Shown here piece by piece: positions 1 through 9,475 of a stretch of 64,000 bases of DNA. Within the stretch, counting starts at the first letter, position 1, and each line of letters starts with the position of its first letter. The notes beneath the pieces are model-generated. The model was not told the origin of the DNA, did no database searches, and worked only from the letters and a program-made list of their open reading frames with translations. The DNA is from Pseudonocardiaceae bacterium YIM PH 21723 (GTDB lineage Bacteria; Actinomycetota; Actinomycetes; Mycobacteriales; Pseudonocardiaceae): assembly GCA_003600225.1 (NCBI GenBank), contig QZFT01000039.1:21105-85104 (forward strand), written 5' to 3'. The position numbers were made by a program, and so were the translations under genes.

Positions 1-2
1 TT

Positions 3-341
3 TCCCTCCGTCACACGGGCAATGCCATCGTGCTCACCATCCGTGGCGACATCGATCTGGAGACCGCTCCTCTCTTTCGCCGGCATCTGCACACTGCTCG
101 CGACATCGCCGACCCGCATCGCAGCCTGTTAATCGATCTGCGGGACGTGCGGTTCTTCAATTCCAGCGGCATCGCGGAATTGATCACCGTTCATGAACAT
201 TGCCGGAAACGAGGGGTGGACTTGATCATCCTCGCGGACGGTCCCGCTGTGCTGCGGCCCCTTCAAGTCACCGGTCTGGCGGAGGTCTTCGATATCCGGT
301 CCTCCTTCGACGCGGCACCGGACGCCGGGCTTCAAGGCTGA
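3..341 (+). CDS. STAS-domain protein (anti-sigma factor antagonist type), 5' end cut by window edge
   Basis: The frame is already open at the window edge, and the residues before the first GTG (position 30) continue a typical STAS beta strand, so the gene probably begins upstream. The visible 113 residues show the STAS core: a GDIDLETAP strand-helix start, an LLIDLRDVRFFNSSGIAEL segment with the Ser-Ser-Gly loop that carries the phosphorylatable serine in SpoIIAA-like proteins, and a C-terminal helix. Such proteins bind and neutralise anti-sigma factor kinases in the cytoplasm. The cognate kinase would lie outside the window or elsewhere. The family call is firm; the partner is unknown. Confidence 0.85.
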   Translation, partial: SLRHTGNAIVLTIRGDIDLETAPLFRRHLHTARDIADPHRSLLIDLRDVRFFNSSGIAELITVHEHCRKRGVDLIILADGPAVLRPLQVTGLAEVFDIRSSFDAAPDAGLQG

Positions 342-395
342 TCGGCTGCCCTGCCCAGGTATCCATCCAACCGGCACTCAGCTGAAGGAGTCCCC

Positions 396-1535
396 ATGCG
401 CGTGTCCCTCGTCGGCGCGGATGGCATCCGGAGAACCGACTCTGATCCCACCACACCGTCGAGCACCGGATTGGCCACCGCCCTGGCGTATGCCGGGCAC
501 GAGGTCACCGTGCTGGTCCGTGCCGAGCGACCGGGACAACGGAGCAGGCTCACCAGCGAATCCGGCTACCAGCTGCGACGAATCGCCGGCACACGCTTGG
601 ATGCCCCGCATCTCGCCGAACTCACCCAAGCGCTCAAGGAACACTGGAATCGTCAGCGTCCCGATGTGGTCCATGTCCGGTCCCGGGCCTTCGGAGACGC
701 GGCGCAGCAGGCGGCCGATGACCTGGAGTTGCCCTTGGTGCAGAACGTCGACGCACTGGGGGCGACCGATTCGCCGAGCTCGCGACGACAGGCGGACAAC
801 TACTTCGAACTGGCCGCTCGCGCGGACCGGGTGATCGTGCCGAGCTCGGTGGTCAAACAGCAGATCACCACAGAGGGCATTCCCCGGCTGAAGATCGACC
901 TCGTGCCATCCGGGATCAACCTGACCCTGTTCGACCCGAAGGTGACACCGATACCCGCCGACCCGCCGACCCGGCTACTCGCCTTCGCCGCGCTCACGCC
1001 GCAGGACGGGATCGACACGCTGATCGAGGCGCTCATTCACCTGCCGGACGCCCGGCTGGTGATCGGTGGCGGCCCATCCGCCGCTCGCCTTCCACAGCAC
1101 GCCGAGGCACAGCGACTCAGGGCCCATGCCCGTCGCTGCGGCGTTGCCAACCGGGTGAAACTGCTCGGTCGGATCAGCGAGGCGAAGATGCCCGCATTGT
1201 TCGCCGCTGCGGACATCGCGGTCTGCGTGCCCTGGCACGACGCTTACGGTCAGACGGCCATGCGGGCCATGGCCTGCGGCCTGCCCGTCGTCGCCACCTC
1301 CGTCGGAGCCCTCGCGGACATCGTCGTCCCGACCGCCACCGGTGTGCTGATCCCGCCCGGTCAGGTCAGCGCGACGGTCGCCGCGCTTCGCTCCTTGATC
1401 AGGCATCCCTTCCAGGCACAGGCTTTCGGTGTCTCCGGACAGGTACGAGCCGCGACCCGATACGGCTGGGACCGGGTCTGTTGGGAGACGGCGCGGTGCT
1501 ACGAGCAGACGATCACCGGCAAGGGGCGGGTTTAG
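396..1535 (+). CDS. GT4-family glycosyltransferase
   Basis: This 379-residue protein has a two-Rossmann (GT-B) layout. The N-terminal half contains GLATALAYAGHEVTVLVR, typical of the acceptor domain. The C-terminal half contains a strand-loop VIGGGPSA and the family signature region MACGLPVVATSVGALADIV followed by GVLIPPG, where the donor nucleotide sugar binds. Such enzymes transfer a sugar from an activated donor to a cytoplasmic acceptor. The start is an ATG with a GAAGGAG ribosome site 7 bases ahead. No sugar-biosynthesis neighbours are present, so donor and acceptor cannot be predicted. It stands 54 bases after the STAS gene and may share its transcript. Confidence 0.88.
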   Translation: MRVSLVGADGIRRTDSDPTTPSSTGLATALAYAGHEVTVLVRAERPGQRSRLTSESGYQLRRIAGTRLDAPHLAELTQALKEHWNRQRPDVVHVRSRAFGDAAQQAADDLELPLVQNVDALGATDSPSSRRQADNYFELAARADRVIVPSSVVKQQITTEGIPRLKIDLVPSGINLTLFDPKVTPIPADPPTRLLAFAALTPQDGIDTLIEALIHLPDARLVIGGGPSAARLPQHAEAQRLRAHARRCGVANRVKLLGRISEAKMPALFAAADIAVCVPWHDAYGQTAMRAMACGLPVVATSVGALADIVVPTATGVLIPPGQVSATVAALRSLIRHPFQAQAFGVSGQVRAATRYGWDRVCWETARCYEQTITGKGRV

Positions 1536-1729
1536 CCAGGCGGCGCGGTACGCAAGGTCGAGATCATCCGTCTTGTCGCGTTCATCCCCATGTGAGCGTG
1601 AGGCGTCTCGTCACTGAGCACCTTGCCCCGTCGCTCCATCTGGAGCTGGGTCTGCACACGAATTACCAGGTCACGGCGCTGCGAACTTGGTGTGGTTGCT
1701 GTGCACCGGTCCTGTGGCATGCACTCACG
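1536..1729. other. gap without a recognisable gene
   Basis: No convincing coding frame, terminator or RNA is seen here. The stretch is less biased in composition than its neighbours and borders the gene remnant at 1730-1906, so it may be the rest of a decayed insertion. Confidence 0.4.
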
Positions 1730-1906
1730 CTAGGCAACACTGCGAATGCGTTTGACTAGAACTCGCGCCTGATCTGAGCCGATGCCCATCTGAAGTCGCA
1801 AGGTGTCGGCCGAGATCGGTCGACCAAAACGCACAAGGTGTTGAGCGTTGAGTTCAACCGCTTGACGCTCACGATTGTCGCGCTCCACCACGGACAACCG
1901 TATCGG
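1730..1906 (-). pseudogene. C-terminal remnant of an unrelated gene, possibly from a mobile element
   Basis: On the minus strand the frame ending in TAG at 1730-1732 encodes a coherent tail of about 50 residues containing ERDNRERQAVELNAQ, then LVRFGRPISADTLRL and GSDQARVLVKRIR. The GRPIS...LR...GS..AR.LV..IR pattern resembles the C-terminal winged-helix-like end seen in actinomycete plasmid or integrative-element proteins (SpdB/DUF2637 type). That assignment is from memory and is tentative. Upstream of about 1910 this frame becomes a shadow of the secreted protein gene in another frame, so only the 3' end of the original gene survives. Confidence 0.4.
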
Positions 1907-2451
1907 CTTTGGCTGTCCTCGGAGAGGTACACCCGGAACTCCGGCTGGGTGGTCAGCGGCGGGAAGCCGAACATGTCGAACTGTTCCCAGATCTGCGAGC
2001 TGAACCCGCCGGGGAAGCGGATCACCGCCTCGCGGCCGACGGGGCCGGTCCACGGCGCCACCGGCGCGGTCGCCCCGGATCGGCGGGCCACCGCGACCGC
2101 GCTGTCCGGGTCGTGGACGCCGAATCCGGTCTGCTCGGAACCGAACGGGAACGGCACCGGGGTCTGGTAATCGTAGGCCGCCAGCAGCCCGACCGGCGAA
2201 TGGATGATCGACGCCAGGGCCTTGCTCGGGGTCGGCGTGATGCCGAAGACCGTCGGCGGGTTGTGCGTGCCACCGAACGTGCCCTCCCAGCTCGCGATGA
2301 AGTCCGGCAGCTTTCCGTGCTCCACGTACACGTGCGAGGCGTCGTACTGCACTCCGTACGCGCGGGCCGGGCCGTCGATCCCGGCGGCGCCGCTGGCGGG
2401 CACCGCCAGCGCGAGCACGGCGACAAGTCCGATGATGGCTGCTCGCTTCAC
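1756..2451 (-). CDS. secreted glyoxalase-like (VOC) protein, apparently truncated at its C-terminus
   Basis: The start is the GTG at 2451, which overlaps the stop of the upstream isochorismatase gene in a GTGA, so translation is probably coupled. Residues 1-24 form a signal peptide (KRAAIIGLVAVLALAVPASG). The mature part (YDASHVYVEHGKL, TPTPSKALASIIHSPVG, PFPFGSEQTGFGVHD, GREAVIRFPGG) resembles secreted proteins annotated as glyoxalase-like in Burkholderia and actinomycetes, which have two VOC halves and nearly 300 residues. Here the similarity stops near residue 178 (YLSED), and the last ~50 residues look random. The gene seems to be fused to foreign DNA near 1910. It is probably exported; function is unknown and possibly lost. 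Confidence 0.6.
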   Translation of the reverse strand: MKRAAIIGLVAVLALAVPASGAAGIDGPARAYGVQYDASHVYVEHGKLPDFIASWEGTFGGTHNPPTVFGITPTPSKALASIIHSPVGLLAAYDYQTPVPFPFGSEQTGFGVHDPDSAVAVARRSGATAPVAPWTGPVGREAVIRFPGGFSSQIWEQFDMFGFPPLTTQPEFRVYLSEDSQSRYGCPWWSATIVSVKRLNSTLNTLCVLVDRSRPTPCDFRWASAQIRREF

Positions 2452-3077
2452 GATGCCGGTCCCTTCGCGGCGAAGATCTGGCCGACGAGCACGGCGAACG
2501 GCATATCCAGCGCCGCGTACACGTCCCCGGCGAGCGGGTCGGCGTTGTCGGCCAGCACCTCCACCACGGCGGTGGCGTAGTCGACCGGGATCACTCCGGC
2601 CTGCTGCATCCGGAGCAGCCCGGCCTCCCGTTTCGTCTGCCAGAACGTGCCGGAGGCGTCGATCGCCGCGTAGGTGTCGAACCCGTCCGCGGTGGCCGCG
2701 ATCGCCGGGAACGCCAGGCACACCTCGGTGGACACACCCGCGATGATCAGCTTCGTCCGGCCGGTCGCCCGGATCGCCTCGCGTACCCGGTCGTCGTCCC
2801 ACGCGTTGACCGTCGACCGGTCGATGGCGTCGAAGCCCGGCGGCAACACCTCGGCCAGCTCCGGGATCAGCGGGCCCCACAGCCCGTCGGCGCCGGTGGT
2901 CGTCACCACGAGCGGCAGGCCGAGCACCTGCGCCGCCTTCGCCAGGCCGACCACGTTGTGCTTCAGCTCCCCGACGGAGATGTCGCGGACGCCGCTGTAC
3001 AGCCCGACCTGGTGATCTACCAGCAGTACCGCGGCGTTGTCCCTGGTCAGCCGCTCGGTGAACCTGCTCGCAGCCAT
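2448..3077 (-). CDS. isochorismatase-family (YcaC-like) hydrolase
   Basis: This 209-residue protein has the cysteine-hydrolase Rossmann fold. The N-terminal AAVLLVDHQVGLYSG supplies the conserved Asp (D21), and IIAGVSTEVCLAF supplies the nucleophile Cys (C120) after the usual GVxTExC turn with its cis-peptide. The basic residue normally between them could be R87. Spacing and the DHQ motif match the YcaC subgroup, whose substrates are poorly defined, rather than true isochorismatases. The gene is divergent from the ABM-hydrolase fusion gene across a palindrome-rich promoter and overlaps the secreted VOC-like gene by 4 bases. Control by the nearby MarR protein is likely but inferred. Confidence 0.85.
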   Translation of the reverse strand: MAASRFTERLTRDNAAVLLVDHQVGLYSGVRDISVGELKHNVVGLAKAAQVLGLPLVVTTTGADGLWGPLIPELAEVLPPGFDAIDRSTVNAWDDDRVREAIRATGRTKLIIAGVSTEVCLAFPAIAATADGFDTYAAIDASGTFWQTKREAGLLRMQQAGVIPVDYATAVVEVLADNADPLAGDVYAALDMPFAVLVGQIFAAKGPAS

Positions 3078-3096
3078 CTGCAGCCCCTCTTCTCAG

Positions 3097-3137
3097 ATTT
3101 AGTAAGAATCTATTACTATCACGATTAGTGACTAAAT
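3097..3137. promoter_or_regulatory. divergent promoter with two palindromic operators
   Basis: This AT-rich island between divergent genes contains a perfect TAGTAA-N7-TTACTA repeat (3100-3105 / 3113-3118) and a perfect TTAGT-G-ACTAA repeat (3125-3129 / 3131-3135). The outermost ATTTAGT (3097-3103) and ACTAAAT (3131-3137) are also complementary. The half-sites resemble those bound by MarR-family dimers, and a MarR gene lies at 4264-4737. The sites are seen directly; the protein that binds them is inferred. Confidence 0.6.
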
Positions 3138-3149
3138 GAGGAGCGGATG

Positions 3150-4280
3150 ATGTCCGTCATCGAGATGACCACCTTCACCGTGCGGCCGGGCCGCACCCAG
3201 GCGATGCTGGACGCTCGCCCGGCCATGGTGGCGGCGTTCCGGCAGGACCGCCGCGGCTTCGTCTCCGCGCGCCTGATCCGGGTCGGTGACGACACCTGGC
3301 TCGATCTCGTCGAGTGGATCGACGACAGCGCCTGGGACGAGTCGAAGGCCAAGGGCGCGAACCTGCCGGCCATCGCCGCGTTCTTCGACACCATCGAGGA
3401 GCTGATCGGCGCCGAACGGGGCGTGCGGTACGACGACGCCCAGGATGGATCGCGGGCGGTGCGCACGATCGCCTACGGCCCGGAGCCGGCACAGGTCGGC
3501 GAGCTGTATCTGCCCGAGGGCGACGGGCCGTTTCCCGTCGTGGTGCTCATCCACGGCGGCTACTGGACGGCCATGTGGGACCGCCGCCAGGTCACCGCCC
3601 TCGCCGACGACCTGGTGCGGCGCGGCTACGCCGTGTGGAACGTGGAGTACCGGCGCGTCGGCGATCCCGGCGGCGGCTGGCCGGGAACCTTCGACGATAT
3701 CTCCGCCGCGATCGATGCCGTGGACGGGCTGGACGCCGCACTCGACACCGGCGACGTGACGCTGGTCGGCCATTCCGCGGGCGGGCATCTCGCCGCCTGG
3801 GCCGCACACCGCGACGCTCCGAAGATCACCCCGGTCGCCGTGGTCACCCTCGCCGCGGCGCTCGACCTGGAAGCCGCCGACGCCACCGGATTCGGCTCGG
3901 TGCTCACCGATCCGGACGCCGAACCGCCGAAGGACGCGCCCGAGCCGAGCCGTCCCGAAGCGTGGCGGGCGATCGCCTCAGCAGCGGGCGGCGGGATCGT
4001 GGCCCTGCTCCTCGGCGGCCACCGCGCCGAGCGGCCGGAGCGCTATCGCCGGGCCTCCCCGCTCGAACTGCCCGGCACCGGCATCCCGGTCCTGGCCGTA
4101 CACGGCACCGCCGACGAGGCCGTACCCGCGGAGTGGAGCCGGCGCTACGTCGAGAAGCTCACCGCCAACGGCGGGGACGCCCGGTACGCCGAGGTCGACG
4201 GTGCCACCCATTTCGACCTGGTGAATCCGGCCCACTCCGGCTGGCGCACGGTGATCGACTGGCTCAGTCGGCGTCGGTAG
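3150..4280 (+). CDS. fusion of an ABM-like domain with a kynurenine-formamidase-like alpha/beta hydrolase
   Basis: Residues 1-95 resemble a dimeric alpha-beta-barrel (ABM/antibiotic-biosynthesis-monooxygenase-like) domain (MTTFTVRPGRTQAMLDARP, RGFVSARLIR, WLDLVEWID). Residues ~105-376 form an alpha/beta hydrolase with an oxyanion-hole motif HGGYW, nucleophile elbow GHSAGG, acid in HGTADEAVP and catalytic His in ATHFDLV. The HGGYW pattern is typical of kynurenine formamidase-like esterases. A GAGGAG site at 3138-3143 favours the second ATG (3150) over the ATG at 3147. The 3' end overlaps the convergent MarR gene by 17 bases. The substrate is unknown; a small ester or amide is likely. Confidence 0.8.
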   Translation: MSVIEMTTFTVRPGRTQAMLDARPAMVAAFRQDRRGFVSARLIRVGDDTWLDLVEWIDDSAWDESKAKGANLPAIAAFFDTIEELIGAERGVRYDDAQDGSRAVRTIAYGPEPAQVGELYLPEGDGPFPVVVLIHGGYWTAMWDRRQVTALADDLVRRGYAVWNVEYRRVGDPGGGWPGTFDDISAAIDAVDGLDAALDTGDVTLVGHSAGGHLAAWAAHRDAPKITPVAVVTLAAALDLEAADATGFGSVLTDPDAEPPKDAPEPSRPEAWRAIASAAGGGIVALLLGGHRAERPERYRRASPLELPGTGIPVLAVHGTADEAVPAEWSRRYVEKLTANGGDARYAEVDGATHFDLVNPAHSGWRTVIDWLSRRR

Positions 4281-4737
4281 CGCGCACGTACTGGCGCTGG
4301 TGTTCGGTGATGTCGGTGAACATCTCCTTGAACCGCCGGTAGTTCTGCTCGCCCAGCCGTTGGGCGTGCCGTAGCTGCATCGCGGCCATGATGGCGTCGG
4401 CGGCGCTCATCTGGGCGAGGCCACGCTCGGTCGGGCAGACCAGTTTCGCCCGGCGATCACTCGGGTCGGGCCGTCGCTCCACGTATCCGAGCTCCTCCAG
4501 TTCGTCGACGAGCATCCCGACGATCTGCTTGTGCTGCCCGGACAGCCGGGAGAGCTCGGTCGCCCGGACGCCGTCCCGCTCCAGGTAGGCGAGCACCGCG
4601 CCGTGCCGGTGCTTCAGGTCCCCGAACCCCTGGTCGGCTAGCGTGGTGAAGAGTTCCCGCTGAGCCGCGAACAGCAGTCGCCCCGCCAGAACCCCCAGGT
4701 CGGGGTCCGTCGCGTTGCGCTCGGCTCGCGTGCTCAT
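4264..4737 (-). CDS. MarR-family transcriptional regulator
   Basis: This 157-residue protein has the MarR winged-helix layout: dimer helix LGVLAGRLLFAAQRELF, recognition region ATELSRLSGQHKQIVGMLVDELEELGYVERR, and the wing motif DPSDRRAKLVCPTERG. MarR proteins usually repress adjacent genes and are released by small phenolic or oxidant ligands. It is convergent with the fusion hydrolase and the nearest candidate to bind the palindromes at 3097-3137. No similar palindrome is seen before its own start, so autoregulation is not supported. Confidence 0.9.
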   Translation of the reverse strand: MSTRAERNATDPDLGVLAGRLLFAAQRELFTTLADQGFGDLKHRHGAVLAYLERDGVRATELSRLSGQHKQIVGMLVDELEELGYVERRPDPSDRRAKLVCPTERGLAQMSAADAIMAAMQLRHAQRLGEQNYRRFKEMFTDITEHQRQYVRATDAD

Positions 4738-4806
4738 CGATCTCTCCCATCACCACCAAGCCCAATCCCGCCAACCTTAACGACCCCTTCACCGACCACC
4801 ACCGGT

Positions 4807-4856
4807 CTTCATCATACTGAAGGAATCGTTGACATAGTGATGACTGTCACTACACT
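4807..4856 (+). promoter_or_regulatory. xdh operon promoter with two conserved palindromes
   Basis: The layout is palindrome 1 CTTCA-N6-TGAAG (4807-4822), -35 TTGACA (4829-4834), palindrome 2 TAGTG-N8-CACTA (4835-4852) filling the spacer, and -10 TACACT (4851-4856) after a 16-bp spacer. The -10 lies about 30 bases before the xdhA start codon. Nearly the same arrangement recurs at 11512-11561 before the XRE-cupin gene, with about 47 of 55 positions identical by eye. An operator between -35 and -10 is a classic repression site. Confidence 0.75.
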
Positions 4857-4885
4857 GATGGTCTAATGACTTCAGGGGTGTCCAT

Positions 4886-6312
4886 ATGACTATTCCGCAG
4901 GTCAACGTCAACGGCCGATGGCTCGCGCTGAGCGATATTCCGGTGCACACCACGCTGCTGGACTTCGTTCGGGATAGCGGGCTCACCGGAAGCAAAGAGG
5001 GCTGCGCGGAGGGCGAGTGTGGCGCGTGCGCGGTGCTGGTGGCGCAGCCCGGAATCACCACCCCCACCGAGTGGGTCGCCGTCAACGCCTGCCTGCTGCC
5101 CGCAGCTTCCGTGGACGGGCAGGAAGTGATCACCGCCGAGGGGCTGGGCCGGGCGGACGCGTTGCATCCCGTGCAGGAGGCGATGGCGGTACGCGGCGGC
5201 TCGCAGTGCGGCTACTGCACACCGGGCTTCGTCTGCGGCATGGCCGCCGAGTACTACCGCGCCGATCGCGACTGCACCCACGCCGGCCAGGACCACGGTC
5301 CGAACGGCTTCGACCTGCACGCCCTGAGCGGCAACCTCTGCCGATGCACCGGCTACCGACCGATTCGCGACGCCGCCTACTCACTCGGCACTCCCCCGGC
5401 CGAAGATCCACTCGCCACCCGCCGGGACGAGCCGGCAGCCGCGCCCGTGGCCACCGAGGTCACCCGCGACGGCCGCACCTACCTCCGTCCCCGCACGCTG
5501 CCCGACGCACTGCGGGTGCTGGCCGAGCAGCCCGAGACGGCTCCGGTCGCCGGGTGCACGGACTGGGGCGTCGGGGTCAACATCCACGGCCGCCGCGCCG
5601 ATCGGGTCCTGGCCATCGACCGGCTGGCGGAACTCCGTGAACTGGAGGTCCACGCGGACGCCATCGAGATCGGCGCGGCCCTGTCGCTGACCGAGATCGA
5701 GCGCAAGCTCGACGGCAGCGTGCCATTGCTCGCGGAACTGTTCCCGCAGTTCGCCTCCCGGCTGATCCGGAACCGGGCCACCCTGGGCGGCAACCTCGGC
5801 AACGGCTCACCGATCGGCGACGCGTCCGCCGCGCTGCTCGCGCTGGGCGCCGAGGTCCTGCTGATGGACAGCGCGGGACGGCGAACCGTGCCACTGGCCG
5901 ACTACTTCACCGGATACCGGGAGAGCGTGCTGCGGCCGGGCGAACTGATCACGTCGATCCGCATCCCGCTGCCGCTCGCCCCGGTCACCGCGTTCCACAA
6001 GATCGCCAAACGCCGGTTCGACGACATCTCCTCGGTCGCCATCGGTTTCGCGCTGGACATCACCGGCGGCGTGGTGCGCCGGGCGCACATCGGTCTCGGC
6101 GGGGTCGCCGCGACTCCCCTACGGGCCTACGCGACCGAGGCGGCGCTGCTGGACCGGCCGTGGACGGCGGACACCGTCGCCGCGGCGCAGCAGGTGCTGC
6201 GGGCGGAGGGCACTCCGATGGACGATCATCGGGCCTCCGCCAGGTACCGCGCCGCGATGCTCGGGCAGAGCCTGGCGAAACTGCATGCCGAGACCACCGA
6301 GGGGGCAGTCGG

Positions 6313-6316
<4 letters not shown>
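4886..6316 (+). CDS. xdhA: molybdenum hydroxylase (xanthine dehydrogenase type), iron-sulfur/FAD subunit
   Basis: This 476-residue protein fuses the two small domains of the xanthine oxidase family. Residues 1-~170 carry two [2Fe-2S] clusters: the plant-ferredoxin-like set GCAEGECGAC (C40, C45, C48, plus the Cys of NACLLPA), and the alpha-helical set CGYCTPGF and LCRCTGYRPI. Residues ~195-470 are the FAD domain with VAGCTDWGVGVN and RNRATLGGNLGNGSPIGD. It carries electrons from the molybdenum site on xdhB to FAD and then to the acceptor. ATGA overlap with xdhB fixes the operon order. The symbol denotes the family; the substrate may be a purine or another N-heterocycle. Confidence 0.88.
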
Positions 6317-8641
<2,325 letters not shown>

Positions 8642-8649
<8 letters not shown>

Positions 8650-9475
8650 CAGCACCTGGATCGACGCGGTCGCCCGGCTGCGAGCCGGCCGAGAAGCGGG
8701 CGTGCTGGTCACGGTGATCGAGGTACGCGGCCACGCGCCCCGGAAGGCGGGCGCCAAGATGGTCGCCTCGGCGGATCGGACCTGGGGTTCGATCGGCGGC
8801 GGCAACCTGGAGGCCGTGGCCATCGAGCGGGCCCGGGAACTGATCTCCTCCGGTGCCACGGAGCCCGAGACGATCTCCGCGCAGCTGTCGGACAAGGCGC
8901 CGTACCAGCACGGGGTGCAGTGTTGTGGCGGCGAGGTCCGGATACTGCTCGAACCGCTGCCCGTGGTCCCCGCCGTGGCGATCTTCGGGCTGGGTCACAT
9001 CGGCCTGGAACTGGCCCGCATCCTGGCCCGGCACGAGCTCGATCTCCATCTGATCGACAGTCGCGCCGACCAGCTCACGGCGGAGCGGCTCGCGGTCCTG
9101 GACGACGCGGTGGCCCGGATCCAGGTGCACGCGGTGCCGCTGCTGCCGGAGATCGTGCTGGGCGAACTACCGCCGCACACCCACGTACTGATCATGACCC
9201 ACGACCACGCCGAGGACGCGGCCCTGTGCGACGCGGTGCTGCGGCACGGTGAATTCGGCTCGATCGGGTTGATCGGCTCGGCCGCCAAGAAGGCGCGGTT
9301 CCGGCATCGCCTGGTGACGGAGGGCGGCCACGACGAGGCCGCGATCGACCGCATCACCATCCCCATCGGCTTACCCGGCCTGTCCGGCAAGGAACCGGCG
9401 ACGATCGCGGTCAGCGTCGCGGCCGACCTGCTGGTCAAGTTCGAACTGGCCGGCTCACCGGACCTGCGCCGGTAG
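8642..9475 (+). CDS. xdhC: XdhC-type molybdenum cofactor maturation protein
   Basis: This 277-residue protein has an N-terminal XdhC/CoxI domain with GHAPRKAGAKM and the conserved QCCGGEVRILLEP, and a C-terminal Rossmann domain starting at AVAIFGLGHIGLELARIL. XdhC proteins bind sulfurated molybdenum cofactor and load it into the large subunit in the cytoplasm. The ATG at 8642 overlaps the end of xdhB by 8 bases, as expected for coupled expression. Its 3' end overlaps the convergent permease gene by 21 bases. Confidence 0.88.
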
